DNA of 64,000 nucleotides from an uncultured Acetatifactor sp. (GCA_934436435.1 CAKSAN010000008.1:62001-126000); one strand, 5' to 3'. Positions 42,837 to 51,820 are shown, counted from the stretch's first letter. The notes: generated by a model from the letters alone, not told the origin. A program made the numbers and translations.

Positions 42837-43436
42837 ATGAGTGAACAACTGATTATCTCCGTCAGCCGTGAATACGGCAGCGGCGGACATGAAATAGCAC
42901 AGAAGCTGGCAGAATATTATAATCTGCCGCTGTACGATCATAACCTGTTAGATGAGGTGGCTGCAAGCATGAATGTGAGCAGCAAGGAACTGGCAGAGTT
43001 CGATGAAATGAGACGTAACAAATTCCTGTACCGCAGTGTGATAGGAATGAACAGCTCTCCGGCAGATAATGTGGCCAAAATGCAGTTTGACTACATCAAG
43101 AAAAAGGCAGAGGCAGGAGAATCCTTCGTGATCGTAGGACGTTGCTCCGAGATCGTGCTGAAGGACAATCCCAACCTGATCTCCATCTTTGTGTTGGGAG
43201 ATAAAGAAGCCAAGATCCAGCGTATTATGAAAATTTATGAACTGGATGCCCGTCACGCGGAAGAGCGCATGATCGAGAAGGATCGCCGCAGAAAATATTA
43301 CCATAACAGTCATTGTAAGGTAAAATGGGGCGATTCCCGTAACTATGATGTATCCATCAACAGCAGCAGGCTGGGAGTGGACGGTACCATGGATGCTCTG
43401 AAGAATTACATAGATGCACGGATCGCTCATAAGTAA
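42837..43436 (+). CDS. Cytidylate kinase-like family protein
   Basis: A 199-residue P-loop protein. ISVSREYGSGGHEIAQKLA carries the modified Walker A loop of the cytidylate-kinase-like group (AAA/CMP-kinase 2). Arg-rich lid segments follow (ARHAEERMIEKDRRRKYY). Such proteins are common in Clostridia and often lie beside transporters. Their substrate has not been established. The gene is probably in an operon with the ArsB/NhaD-type transporter. A terminator follows at 43464. Confidence 0.88.
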   Translation: MSEQLIISVSREYGSGGHEIAQKLAEYYNLPLYDHNLLDEVAASMNVSSKELAEFDEMRRNKFLYRSVIGMNSSPADNVAKMQFDYIKKKAEAGESFVIVGRCSEIVLKDNPNLISIFVLGDKEAKIQRIMKIYELDARHAEERMIEKDRRRKYYHNSHCKVKWGDSRNYDVSINSSRLGVDGTMDALKNYIDARIAHK

Positions 43437-43463
43437 AAGCAACAAATGAGTTAACAAAATTAC

Positions 43464-43525
43464 AGGGACTATTTGCGGACAGCATGCGAAAGAGAATAGC
43501 TTAGCTGCCGCAGATAGTCCTTTTT
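43464..43525 (+). terminator. Intrinsic terminator of the transporter-kinase operon
   Basis: GGGACTATTTGCGG and a matching CCGCAGATAGTCC arm, extended by CAGC/GCTG near the loop, then TTTTT. Confidence 0.8.
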
Positions 43526-43711
43526 ATGGTAAAAAATTTCTTTTCTTAAGATCAGGGGTACAACATTTAAGCAAATATTAAGGATTTCTGCCGTGACGAA
43601 TACAGGAGAGTGTGGTATTATCTCTAGGAGATGAATAAGAAGCAAAATAAGCAGGAAAGAGCAATGAAGTAAGGAACGTACCGGATCAGGTACGTGGAAG
43701 TGAGGTACAGG

Positions 43712-45229
43712 ATGAGCGATCGGGAAAGAGACTCCATTCAGGAGATGGAAGATATACAAAAAGGTCTGGAAGCTTTTTTACAGCAGGAGATGCAGGAAAT
43801 GCAGATGTCCGGGAACGGAACCGGCAGCGCGGCGGGAAATACCGCAGTGCACGGTACGGAAAGACCGGCAGCCGGTCGTCCTGCTCCCCAGATGTATGAT
43901 ATGAAGGAAGATGAGGAGGAAGAGGAGGAACTGGATGTGATAGGATCCGACAGAAGATCCCGACAGGACTATGCAGAGGACTGGGATGATCCCGCATATC
44001 GCAGAAAGCAGGCTGCTCGCAGAGAGGCAACGCGCAGGACAGCGGAGAGCCGTAACAGCGGTACCCGCGGCGGAGGGACCTCCGGCAGATCCCGCCGCGA
44101 AAGACAGGATGACTATGCGGACGAATATGATGATTATGAAGAGGATTACGAGGAATACAGAGAGAGAAAGTGTTCCGGCAGGAACTCCGGAAAGCATGAG
44201 GAGACAGCTACGAGAGCAGACAGAAAGAGCGGTAAGAAAGCAGCAAAGAGAAAGAAAAAGTCCGGGTTTCGACGGTTCCTGATCACGGTAGCCCTGATCA
44301 TTGCATTTTTGGGAGCCGGGCTGTATGTCCTGGTGGGCAAGGTCTATGGAGAGATGAAATACGAAGAGATCCAATCGGTATCATCCTCTCCCATGAAGGA
44401 AGATGGGGTGACCAACATTCTGCTGATCGGCAACGATTCCCGTGAAAACGGGGAAGACGGCAGATCTGATGCTATGATCCTGCTGTCCATCAGTAACAAG
44501 ACCAAGAAGATCTATATGACTTCCCTGCTTCGTGATATGTATGTGGATATTCCGGGACATAAGGGGAACCGTCTGAATGCCGCTTATTCCTACGGCGGTG
44601 CAGAACTGCTGATGGAGACCATCGAACAGAACTTTGATATTCATATCAGCCGCTATGTACTGGTGAACTTTGAAGCATTTGCCAATCTGGTAGATGCTGT
44701 CGGCGGTGTGGATCTGGAACTGAGCAGCAAGGAAGTGGAATATGTAAACGGCTATCTCGTAGAGTATAATATGCTGCTGGGAAGACCGGAAGGCACGGAC
44801 TATTTTGCCGATACCTCCGGAGGTATGGTACATCTGAACGGACCGCAGGCACTGGCCTATTGCCGAAACCGCTATATCGGTACGGATTTCGGCAGAACCG
44901 AGCGTCAGAGAAAGGTGCTGACGGAGGTGATTCACAATCTGCCTAAGGGAATGTTGACCAATCCTACGGGACTGATTGACGGACTGATGCCGAATCTCAC
45001 CACCAATCTTACGCAGGCGGAGTGTTATCAGTTAAGCCTTATGGCACCGAAGGCCGCGACTTATGATATTATCCAGAACAGCATTCCTCTGGAAGGCACT
45101 TATAAGGATGCGACGATCCGTGAGATGGCGGTACTGGAAGTGGATTTTGAGGCCAACAAGAAGTTCTTGCAGGAGAATCTGTATGGAGCAGGAGACAGTA
45201 CTTCGACATCGGAAGCTTCCGCAGACTAA
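43712..45229 (+). CDS. LytR-CpsA-Psr (LCP) family cell-wall ligase
   Basis: A 505-residue membrane protein. An unusually long charged cytoplasmic tail (~185 residues, rich in Arg, Asp and Glu with an EDEEEEEELD run) precedes one transmembrane helix (LITVALIIAFLGAGLYVLV). The extracellular LCP domain follows (TNILLIGNDSRENGEDGRSDAMILLS; LLRDMYVDIPGHKGNRLNAAYSYGG; QALAYCRNRYIGTDFGRTERQRKV), with the Arg and Asp residues that bind polyprenyl phosphate. LCP enzymes attach glycopolymers to peptidoglycan. ATG 43712 is chosen; a GTG at 43694 is possible. A CapA-like gene follows. Confidence 0.92.
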   Translation: MSDRERDSIQEMEDIQKGLEAFLQQEMQEMQMSGNGTGSAAGNTAVHGTERPAAGRPAPQMYDMKEDEEEEEELDVIGSDRRSRQDYAEDWDDPAYRRKQAARREATRRTAESRNSGTRGGGTSGRSRRERQDDYADEYDDYEEDYEEYRERKCSGRNSGKHEETATRADRKSGKKAAKRKKKSGFRRFLITVALIIAFLGAGLYVLVGKVYGEMKYEEIQSVSSSPMKEDGVTNILLIGNDSRENGEDGRSDAMILLSISNKTKKIYMTSLLRDMYVDIPGHKGNRLNAAYSYGGAELLMETIEQNFDIHISRYVLVNFEAFANLVDAVGGVDLELSSKEVEYVNGYLVEYNMLLGRPEGTDYFADTSGGMVHLNGPQALAYCRNRYIGTDFGRTERQRKVLTEVIHNLPKGMLTNPTGLIDGLMPNLTTNLTQAECYQLSLMAPKAATYDIIQNSIPLEGTYKDATIREMAVLEVDFEANKKFLQENLYGAGDSTSTSEASAD

Positions 45230-45283
45230 TGCGGAGGGAGGAATCCTTGCGATCACTATTGCAAAAATGAGGGGAGAACGCGT

Positions 45284-46531
45284 ATGGGGCAGCGGAAAAA
45301 GAGGCTTGCGGCATTGCTCTGTGTGGCAGTTGTGATAATGCTTGGCGGATGCGGCGATGATCTGACACAACAGGTCTATATTCCGGGAAGGGAAGATCTG
45401 GCGCAGCCCATCGGTGGTTACGACATAGGGACACAAAGCAGTCAGTCTGAGGAGTTCTCCGGGGAGACATCCCAGACCAATACAATTCCGGGAGGAGAAG
45501 ACGCTGCGGCACCGGGACAATCGGACGAGCAGAGTGTTTTGACAGAGGACCGTTATACGGTCACAATCTCCGCAGCGGGGGATGTGACCCTGGGAACCCA
45601 TCAGGAGCAGGACTACGGTTCCTCCTTCCGCCAGGCTTACGACCAGGCGGAGGATGAAGGTTACTTTTTTGAAAATGTCAGGGATATTTTTGCGGCAGAC
45701 GATATGACCATCGTGAATCTGGAGGGTCCGTTAACAACATCGGATCAGATGAGGGAGGGGCAGACCTACTGTATCAAAGGAGATCCGGAGTATGCGCATC
45801 TGCTGACTCTGGGCAGTATTGAGGCCGTCAGCTTTGCCAATAATCACCGTCTCGACTACGGCGAACAGGGAAGCCGCGATACGGTGGCTGCATTAGAGCA
45901 GGAAGGGATCGTCTATGCCTATGATAAAAATGTGGGCATCTACGAAGTCCCGAATAGTGCGGCTGCGCATGGCGGAGAGCGGAACCTGACCATAGGCATT
46001 ATCTCTGTCAATGAGGTAGAATGGGGTGCACAGGCAGAAAAACTGATCCAGAACAATATCGAGACCCTGCGGGAACAGAACGTGGATCTGATCCTGGCCT
46101 GCTGCCACTGGGGCATCGAGAAAGACACTTATCCGGAGAACTATCAGCAGGTATTGGGCAGAAAATGTATCGACTGGGGCGTAGATCTGGTCATCGGTCA
46201 TCATCCCCATGTCCTTCAGGGAATTGAAGAATATAAGGGAAGATACATTATCTACAGTCTGGCCAATTTCTGCTTTGGAGCCAACCGGAATCCGGAGGAT
46301 AAGGACACTATGATCTTCCAGCAGACATTTACCTTTGAGAACGGGCAAAAGGTGGAGGATCAAAACGCCAGGATCATTCCCTGCATGGTAAGTTCGGTAT
46401 CGGCCCGGAACGATTTTAAGCCCACGCCGGCGGTGGGCGAGGATGCGAAGAGGATTTTGCAGCGGATGAATGAGTACAGCAGGGATTTTGGCGTGGAATT
46501 TGATGACAACGGCGGAATTCTCGTGAATTAG
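45284..46531 (+). CDS. CapA-family (PGA_cap) lipoprotein
   Basis: A 415-residue predicted lipoprotein. Lipobox LGGC at residue ~23, then a low-complexity acidic linker to about residue 90. The metallophosphatase-like CapA domain follows: SAAGDVTLGTHQEQ, MTIVNLEGPLT, AVSFANNHRLDYG, LACCHWGIEK and VIGHHPHVLQGIE. CapA proteins are linked to poly-gamma-glutamate or cell-envelope polymer work. The gene is 54 bases after the LCP gene, which fits a joint cell-wall role. Confidence 0.9.
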   Translation: MGQRKKRLAALLCVAVVIMLGGCGDDLTQQVYIPGREDLAQPIGGYDIGTQSSQSEEFSGETSQTNTIPGGEDAAAPGQSDEQSVLTEDRYTVTISAAGDVTLGTHQEQDYGSSFRQAYDQAEDEGYFFENVRDIFAADDMTIVNLEGPLTTSDQMREGQTYCIKGDPEYAHLLTLGSIEAVSFANNHRLDYGEQGSRDTVAALEQEGIVYAYDKNVGIYEVPNSAAAHGGERNLTIGIISVNEVEWGAQAEKLIQNNIETLREQNVDLILACCHWGIEKDTYPENYQQVLGRKCIDWGVDLVIGHHPHVLQGIEEYKGRYIIYSLANFCFGANRNPEDKDTMIFQQTFTFENGQKVEDQNARIIPCMVSSVSARNDFKPTPAVGEDAKRILQRMNEYSRDFGVEFDDNGGILVN

Positions 46532-46569
46532 AGAAGAGGGCGGCGACGCGGAAAGGATACGGTTCGACC

Positions 46570-47457
46570 ATGGAAAAAGCATTTAAACTGGATTTTGTCA
46601 ATGATAAAACAGGAAGTTTGTATGTGAACTGCTGCGGATGCTCCCAGACGGCACCGTTGCATAGCTTTGGACCGGCCTCCAAACCTCATTATCTGATTCA
46701 CTATGTCTTAAGCGGCAAGGGACATTTTCGGTTTCATGACAAGGAATACCAGCTGGAAGCGGGCTACGGCTTTTTGATCCAGCCCAATGAACTGGCTTTT
46801 TATCAGGCGGATGCGAAGGATCCCTGGAGCTATCTGTGGGTGGGATTTGCCGGAAGCCGGGCGGAAGAGTACTTGCATAGCATGGGACTGTCGGACCGGC
46901 ATCCTATTTTTGCCTGTGATAAATCCGAGGAACTGTATTCCATCATCCGGGATATGATGGAGCACAATACCTTTGGCATTGCGGATGATCTGCGCCGGAA
47001 CGGACTTCTGGGAGTATTCCTGTCGGTGATCGCTGACAGTGCCGGTGTGGTGGCGCGTGAGGAAGAGGATAAGGGCAATCAGTATGTGAAAAAGGCGGTC
47101 TCTTTTATCCAGAGTAACTACTGTAACCCCATTAAGGTCACGGACGTGGCGGATTATGTGTGTATCAACCGCAGCTATTTATATACGCTGTTCCAGAATT
47201 ATCTGGGGATGTCACCCCAGCAGTTCCTTACCACCTTCCGTATTACCAAGGCGAGGGAACTGTTGGATTCCACGAATTATCCCATTGAGAGTATTGCGCT
47301 GTCCTGCGGCTACAGCGATGCACTGGTATTCACCAAGGCCTTTCACACCATGAAGGGAATGTCCCCCTCGAAATACCGCAAGGAGAGCCATAAGGAGAGC
47401 ACAAAAGAACAGCTCCAGGAGGTCGAGGGCCTGATCGCCCAGCTCCTGAAGCCATAA
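46570..47457 (+). CDS. AraC-family transcriptional regulator
   Basis: A 295-residue regulator. The N-terminal cupin/sugar-sensor domain spans residues 1-130 (HYLIHYVLSGKGHFRF, then AGYGFLIQPNELAFYQAD). Two HTH motifs follow (IKVTDVADYVCINRSYLYTL; YPIESIALSCGYSDALVFTKAF), ending with the AraC signature (MKGMSPSKYRKE). It probably controls carbohydrate use. It lies 38 bases after capA on the same strand. Its target is not evident. Confidence 0.9.
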   Translation: MEKAFKLDFVNDKTGSLYVNCCGCSQTAPLHSFGPASKPHYLIHYVLSGKGHFRFHDKEYQLEAGYGFLIQPNELAFYQADAKDPWSYLWVGFAGSRAEEYLHSMGLSDRHPIFACDKSEELYSIIRDMMEHNTFGIADDLRRNGLLGVFLSVIADSAGVVAREEEDKGNQYVKKAVSFIQSNYCNPIKVTDVADYVCINRSYLYTLFQNYLGMSPQQFLTTFRITKARELLDSTNYPIESIALSCGYSDALVFTKAFHTMKGMSPSKYRKESHKESTKEQLQEVEGLIAQLLKP

Positions 47458-47509
47458 TATTTTGTGAACGAATATGTTCATAGTTGAACTGTTATAAGTT
47501 TACATTCTT

Positions 47510-49600
47510 TTATTTCTGCAGGTTCTTTTCTACATATTCCAAGATATAGAAATTATCCTCCGGCATCTGGCAGCCCACGATGAAGAGGCCGTTATCGTCG
47601 GAACATCGGATGATACGTCCTTCCAGAACATTGTGGTTCGGGAGGGCGAAATCCTTAATAGTAACGAGGATTAAGGCATCTTTGCTCTGGGAGAAGATCT
47701 TGTCCGTTGCCAGGAAAGCAAAGCCGTTGGCACTGATATTATCCATGGTGGCCGCATATTCCTTGTCGGAATCTTTGAACTTAATGGTGCAGGCATTGTT
47801 CAGATCCATGCGGGGATACTTGCGTCGGTTGTTGATCCGGGGTCTGGTGTTAATAACAATTTTGAAGGCATGTGCACCACTCTCGGAAGCCGGGGAGATG
47901 GTTGCCTTGTCCCAACAGTACAGGATGTTGCCCGCCGTGATTTGCAACGTGCAGGGAACTGCTTCGGTGATGGTCAGTTTCTTCTGACAGGACACCAACA
48001 GTCCTTCCGGTATCTGCTCGATCAATTCTCCCAGATATTCCGTATCGTCCTGACCGACTAATTTCAGATCGATCTTCATACCGGGCTGAATATCTTCGAT
48101 ACCCATGAAACCGCCAATACCGAGATCGCACATCATGTTCTCCATGACATCTTCGATAGTATTGATATTGGTAGCGGTCTCTTCGTATTTGCTGAGCATA
48201 CGTTCACTGGTCTGGCTGGAGTGTGCAATACAGCCGGTAATGGTCTCCACGATGTTGGACACCTGTTCCATATTGGATACCAGCTGGGTATTGGAACTTT
48301 CCACTTCCTTGATGGCATTGTCCACGACTTGAATATGTTTTCCCAGCTGCGTGGAATCCGAAGTGATCTGATCTACGTTTTCTCTGGTCTGTGTTACTTT
48401 TTCCAGAGTGATCTGAATCAGTTTTAATGTCTCTTCGATGGAAGCGGTCATCTTTGCGGAAGTAGCATCCAGACGGGAGAGCGCATCCCGGATCTGCCCG
48501 GAGGAAGCATGGGTCTCAGTACTTAAGGTGCGGATCTGGTCAGCGACCACAGCGAAGCCCTTGCCGGCCTCACCGGCTCTGGCGGCTTCAATGGAAGCAT
48601 TTAAGGCTAACAGGTTGGTCTGGTTCGTGATCTTCTCGATGGTACCGGTCTCCTGTTTTACCATATTGAATTCCTGTTGGAAGTTCTTCAGGACATTTTC
48701 CAGTTCGGTGGACAGCTCAGACATGGTAGTTGCAGTATTTACCAGGCTTTTCAGATCCTCGGCACTGATGCTGGCGTGGGTTTCGGACTTTTCCACCAGA
48801 GATACCATCTCGCCGATCAGGGAAACTACATGCTCTACCTGAGCACGGATGTCTGAGGTCATTTGTGTGGAGGAAGTGGTATGATCCTGCAACATGGCAT
48901 TATTGTCGGTCAGCTCGTTCATACCCAGCATGACGATATCGGAACCGTGCTTGTTCTCGGAAGCCAGCTCTCTTACGACGGTAATGCCGTCCAGGATGGT
49001 ATTGCTGGAAGTCTTGACCTGTTCTACGGTGGTCACGACTCTGTGCAGGTCAGCCTTGATGCTGTCGGTCATGGCGCCGTCGGACTCGTTCAGATGGCGG
49101 ATGGACATGACGTAACAGATGTAGCACAGGATAATACAGGAGAGCTGCAGCTGATAGTTCTTCATATCGGAGGCACTGTTAAAGCCCAACAGGTAGCGGT
49201 AGACGGCAGCACCCACAATGATCAGGGAGTTGATGATACCGCATTTGATCATGAATTTCCGGTTCTTATACAGTACCAGTAAGCTTGTAACCGGAAGTAT
49301 GTAAGTGAAAGCGATGGGGGACTCCGTGGTGCATATGACAAAGGTATAGAAGATGCCGTAACCGATGACCAGATCGTAACGGTAGAGCTCCGTCGCCCAT
49401 CCTTTTACCCGCAGCAATACTTCGCCGAGAATCAGAGGCAGCCAGCACAATGCCACAAAGATGAGATAAGAACTGGTGGGGTATAATCCGCCGGCAGCAT
49501 CGGAACCATAGTTGGCACTGAGCAAAACCGCAAAAACGATCCAGATCTTACGGGCCTTGCGATTGGCTTTTTCTTTGAAAACATTTTCATCGTACGTCAT
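47510..49600 (-). CDS. Methyl-accepting chemotaxis protein with a C-terminal PilZ domain
   Basis: A 696-residue chemoreceptor. Six hydrophobic segments fill residues 15-170, with almost no external domain, so it senses at or within the membrane. The signalling hairpin tip is present ([43 protein letters not shown] core at residues ~310-350). A PilZ domain closes the chain: the RxxxR motif (RRKYPRMDL) and the NxSxxG motif (DNISANGF), as needed for c-di-GMP binding. It therefore links c-di-GMP to chemotactic signalling. It overlaps the esterase gene as ATGA and would be transcribed from the sigma-28 promoter at 50669 in the present orientation. Confidence 0.9.
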   Translation of the reverse strand: MTYDENVFKEKANRKARKIWIVFAVLLSANYGSDAAGGLYPTSSYLIFVALCWLPLILGEVLLRVKGWATELYRYDLVIGYGIFYTFVICTTESPIAFTYILPVTSLLVLYKNRKFMIKCGIINSLIIVGAAVYRYLLGFNSASDMKNYQLQLSCIILCYICYVMSIRHLNESDGAMTDSIKADLHRVVTTVEQVKTSSNTILDGITVVRELASENKHGSDIVMLGMNELTDNNAMLQDHTTSSTQMTSDIRAQVEHVVSLIGEMVSLVEKSETHASISAEDLKSLVNTATTMSELSTELENVLKNFQQEFNMVKQETGTIEKITNQTNLLALNASIEAARAGEAGKGFAVVADQIRTLSTETHASSGQIRDALSRLDATSAKMTASIEETLKLIQITLEKVTQTRENVDQITSDSTQLGKHIQVVDNAIKEVESSNTQLVSNMEQVSNIVETITGCIAHSSQTSERMLSKYEETATNINTIEDVMENMMCDLGIGGFMGIEDIQPGMKIDLKLVGQDDTEYLGELIEQIPEGLLVSCQKKLTITEAVPCTLQITAGNILYCWDKATISPASESGAHAFKIVINTRPRINNRRKYPRMDLNNACTIKFKDSDKEYAATMDNISANGFAFLATDKIFSQSKDALILVTIKDFALPNHNVLEGRIIRCSDDNGLFIVGCQMPEDNFYILEYVEKNLQK

Positions 49601-50517
49601 TGTGCATTTCCTCCTTTACAGTCCTCAGCAATATGCTCAAAAAAGTGAATCATATTGTGGATAACTTCCCTGCTTTCCGGAAGGTTCGGGTAAAAAACAC
49701 TGAATGCGTGGGTCAGGCGGGGATCCTTCGGAAAATTAATCAGTTTATGGGGCATCTGATGTCTGGTCAGAGCTTTTTCAAAATCCAGAGTGTATTTCTG
49801 AAGATGATCGTTGTCACTGGTGATCAGGAGGCTGGGGGGCAGGCTGGTCACAATATCCGGATGCTCCGGAGATATATAAGGGGCAAAAGCACTTTTTTTA
49901 TAATGTGTGCCATAGAGGTATCGGGGAAGAAAAAGTCCGATTTTGTCTGGGCGGTTCGTGTAAAACATACCGCTGACCAGACCCAGAGCGAGGATCTGCA
50001 GACCGGAAGGCTTTACTCCCGCAGCCTGTGCCAGAGAACTGTCTTTCTGCATGGCAATTCCGTAAGTCAACAGGCAGGCACCGCCGCTGTCGCCGCAGGC
50101 ATACACATGGGAGGGATCACCGCCGTATTCTGTCAGGTGATCCCGGATAAAGTCAAGAGCCAGATGCAGATCCGCCAGCTGGTCGTAGAAGAGGCAGTCC
50201 GGCACCAGACGGTATTCGATGCTGAACACCACATATCCCGCTTCACAGAGGAAAGCACAAAAAGGACGGTTGAATTCCTTGTTTCCCATAAGGAGACCGC
50301 CACCGTGGACGTTGATGATGACAGGGAGAGTCTCCTCGTCCCGACCCTTGGGGCGGTAGACATCCAGGCGGTGTGCGGGGACATGTTTCTTATCATAGAA
50401 GACATCTGTATGCAAAGTGACATCCGGAGGCAGGGGATATTCCCTGCCTCTGGATGCACCATCCTGTTCGAATTGTGCCCGTTGCTTATAGAACATTTCA
50501 CATATAAGGTTTTTCAT
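49597..50517 (-). CDS. HSL-type esterase/alpha-beta hydrolase
   Basis: A 306-residue soluble esterase of the hormone-sensitive-lipase group. The oxyanion motif is [10 protein letters not shown] and the nucleophile motif is [11 protein letters not shown]. The conserved acid is expected in TSDNDHL and the His in [13 protein letters not shown] (PRLTHAF). The stop overlaps the MCP start (ATGA), so the two are translationally coupled. The 5' leader runs back to the invertible segment. AGGAG precedes the ATG. The substrate and the reason for pairing with a chemoreceptor are unknown. Confidence 0.88.
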   Translation of the reverse strand: MKNLICEMFYKQRAQFEQDGASRGREYPLPPDVTLHTDVFYDKKHVPAHRLDVYRPKGRDEETLPVIINVHGGGLLMGNKEFNRPFCAFLCEAGYVVFSIEYRLVPDCLFYDQLADLHLALDFIRDHLTEYGGDPSHVYACGDSGGACLLTYGIAMQKDSSLAQAAGVKPSGLQILALGLVSGMFYTNRPDKIGLFLPRYLYGTHYKKSAFAPYISPEHPDIVTSLPPSLLITSDNDHLQKYTLDFEKALTRHQMPHKLINFPKDPRLTHAFSVFYPNLPESREVIHNMIHFFEHIAEDCKGGNAQ

Positions 50518-50622
50518 TCGTACTCCTGATTCTGACTGTAGATTATGAAAAAATAATTGTCGAAAAAAGTAAAATGCAGTCTTTTATAGAATAACACAGA
50601 AATGAAATGATTAAAATAGAAA

Positions 50623-50653
50623 ATGCAACATTCTGTTATGGAATGTTGCATTT
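50623..50653 (+). repeat. Left 31-bp inverted repeat (recombination site L)
   Basis: Arm ATGCAACATTC, spacer TGTTATG, then the mirrored arm GAATGTTGCAT and TT. The 31 bases are the exact reverse complement of 51375-51405. The palindromic arms extend further here (14 bp each, 50620-50654). Confidence 0.95.
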
Positions 50654-50668
50654 TGTCTCGCACTACAT

Positions 50669-50695
50669 ATTTCGGCTGTCCATGGAAAAACTTTA
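50669..50695 (-). promoter_or_regulatory. Sigma-28 (flagellar) promoter inside the invertible segment
   Basis: On the minus strand, TAAAGTTT (50695-50688) matches the sigma-28 -35 consensus at all eight positions. An 11-base spacer follows, then GCCGAAAT (50676-50669), which matches GCCGATAA at six of eight. The TAAA-N15-GCCGA form of the Bacillus SigD consensus also fits. In this orientation it reads out of the segment to the esterase and MCP-PilZ genes. Confidence 0.82.
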
Positions 50696-50759
50696 GTTTT
50701 TTTTATAAAAATCGTTACGCCGTTGCTTCTGTATCAATATAACGGTTTTCAACCGCGAA

Positions 50760-51341
50760 TCATAGCTGTATGTCACGAAATACAGCATCTTTGTCATCCT
50801 GTTCAATTCCCAGGTAATGTTTTGTGATCTGAAAAGAAGAATGATTGTAGATCTCCATCAGCAGAGCCGGAGGTGTTCCCATTTTCCATGCATGGTAGCC
50901 GAAGGTCTTCCGCAGGGAGTGGCATCGTATCACATCTTCGATCCCTACGGCCTCGGCGGCTTTGCGGACAATGCGGTAGGCCTGGTAACGGGAGAGAGGG
51001 AAAGCAGCTTTTCTGGGACTGGGAAACAGGTAATCTGCGTCAGTTGCGGAAGACTGTGTTTTTCGATAGGAACGTAATATCTTCTGAAGTTCTTTGTTGA
51101 TTAGAATTCGGGACTCTTTTCCTGTTTTTTTCTCCGTGATCAGGAGATGGGTATAAAAATGTCCGTGTTTCGAACAATAGACATCGCCCCAGGTGAGATG
51201 AAGAATGTCGTTGATGCGGAGTGCGGTGTTCAGACCGATCAGGATGATGGTGTAATTCCGGAAGTCCGGCTGTTCGACAAGGTAGTAATTTTTAAAATCA
51301 TGTAAAAGCTGCTTGCTGCGGATAGGTTGTGTTGTGCTCAT
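50760..51341 (-). CDS. Small tyrosine recombinase (FimB/FimE-like size), predicted invertase
   Basis: A 193-residue catalytic-domain-only tyrosine recombinase. The catalytic residues are Arg42 (ALRINDIL), Lys72 (EKKTGK), His141-x-x-Arg144 (HSLRKTFGYHAW), His167 (NHSSFQ) and nucleophile Tyr176 (KHYLG). The N-terminal SAM-like domain of phage integrases is lacking, as in FimB and FimE. AAGGAGG precedes the ATG, and a TATAAT (minus, 51362-51357) lies upstream with a poor -35 box that would overlap the right repeat. The gene is wholly inside the inverted repeats, so it flips with the segment. Confidence 0.9.
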   Translation of the reverse strand: MSTTQPIRSKQLLHDFKNYYLVEQPDFRNYTIILIGLNTALRINDILHLTWGDVYCSKHGHFYTHLLITEKKTGKESRILINKELQKILRSYRKTQSSATDADYLFPSPRKAAFPLSRYQAYRIVRKAAEAVGIEDVIRCHSLRKTFGYHAWKMGTPPALLMEIYNHSSFQITKHYLGIEQDDKDAVFRDIQL

Positions 51342-51374
51342 AATGGCCTCCTTGAAATTATAAATGAATTTGGG

Positions 51375-51405
51375 AAATGCAACATTCCATAACAGAATGT
51401 TGCAT
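51375..51405 (+). repeat. Right 31-bp inverted repeat (recombination site R)
   Basis: Two A then arm ATGCAACATTC, spacer CATAACA, arm GAATGTTGCAT. The spacer is the reverse complement of that in the left site, so recombination between them should invert, not delete. It lies 51 bases before csrA. Confidence 0.95.
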
Positions 51406-51456
51406 CAGTGAAAACCAGCAGGCAAGGAAGGCTGAACAGGACAAGGAGGTTATTAT

Positions 51457-51729
51457 ATGCTGCGTCTGACCGTTAGTCCGGAAGAATACCTGATGATCAA
51501 TGACAATATTAAGATCGTGTTCCTGGGAGGGACCAAGAACCATCTCCGTATCATGATCGATGCGCCGAAAGAGGTGAACATCGTGAGAAGCACGGTATTG
51601 GAAAATAAGATCACCGATCCGGAAGAGAGAGCGAAGCTTCCTAAATATTACGCGGAAGAAGAGCATCCGGAGAAGTACCGGAAGAAGTCCAATGTGATCA
51701 TTACCAGAGGGAATGCGGACAAGCACTAA
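51457..51729 (+). CDS. csrA: CsrA-family RNA-binding translational regulator
   Basis: A 90-residue CsrA protein. The first beta strand is MLRLTVSPEEYLMI, the core is IKIVFLGGTKNHLRIMIDAPKEVNIVR (with the RNA-contacting Arg near residue 45), and a ~40-residue charged C-terminal extension is longer than in most CsrA proteins. CsrA dimers bind GGA loops in leaders and block translation; in Firmicutes the main target is flagellin mRNA, countered by FliW. No fliW is near. AAGGAGG lies seven bases before the ATG. Upstream of the gene are 51 bases and then the invertible segment. I see no promoter for it in the present orientation. Confidence 0.9.
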   Translation: MLRLTVSPEEYLMINDNIKIVFLGGTKNHLRIMIDAPKEVNIVRSTVLENKITDPEERAKLPKYYAEEEHPEKYRKKSNVIITRGNADKH

Positions 51730-51820
51730 TTTTTATACGGTAATAATCGGAGGAAGAGTGAACCTGTCAGGGCCCGACAGGGAAGCTCCTACTCCGGTTA
51801 CTATAAAAAACTAACAACAA

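Larger units (their letters stand above)
50623..51405. other. Predicted invertible DNA segment with its own recombinase and a sigma-28 promoter
   Basis: A 783-bp segment bounded by perfect 31-bp inverted repeats. It contains the tyrosine recombinase gene (minus strand) and, just inside the left repeat, a near-consensus sigma-28 promoter reading left. Inversion would move the promoter next to csrA and point it right. This is the same logic as fim or flg switches, but with the recombinase inside the flipped DNA. The inversion itself is a prediction; only one orientation can be seen here. Confidence 0.82.

Noticed and set aside
50620..50654. Left palindrome as a simple intrinsic terminator.
   Set aside because: It has a perfect inverted partner 750 bases away with the spacer reversed, and the stem is A/T-rich with only a short T-run. 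A recombination site explains both copies.
50760..51341. Reading the tyrosine recombinase as the integrase of a prophage or integrative element.
   Set aside because: The protein lacks the N-terminal arm-binding domain, there are no phage or conjugation genes, and the 31-bp repeats lie in inverted orientation around this gene alone, which predicts inversion and not excision.
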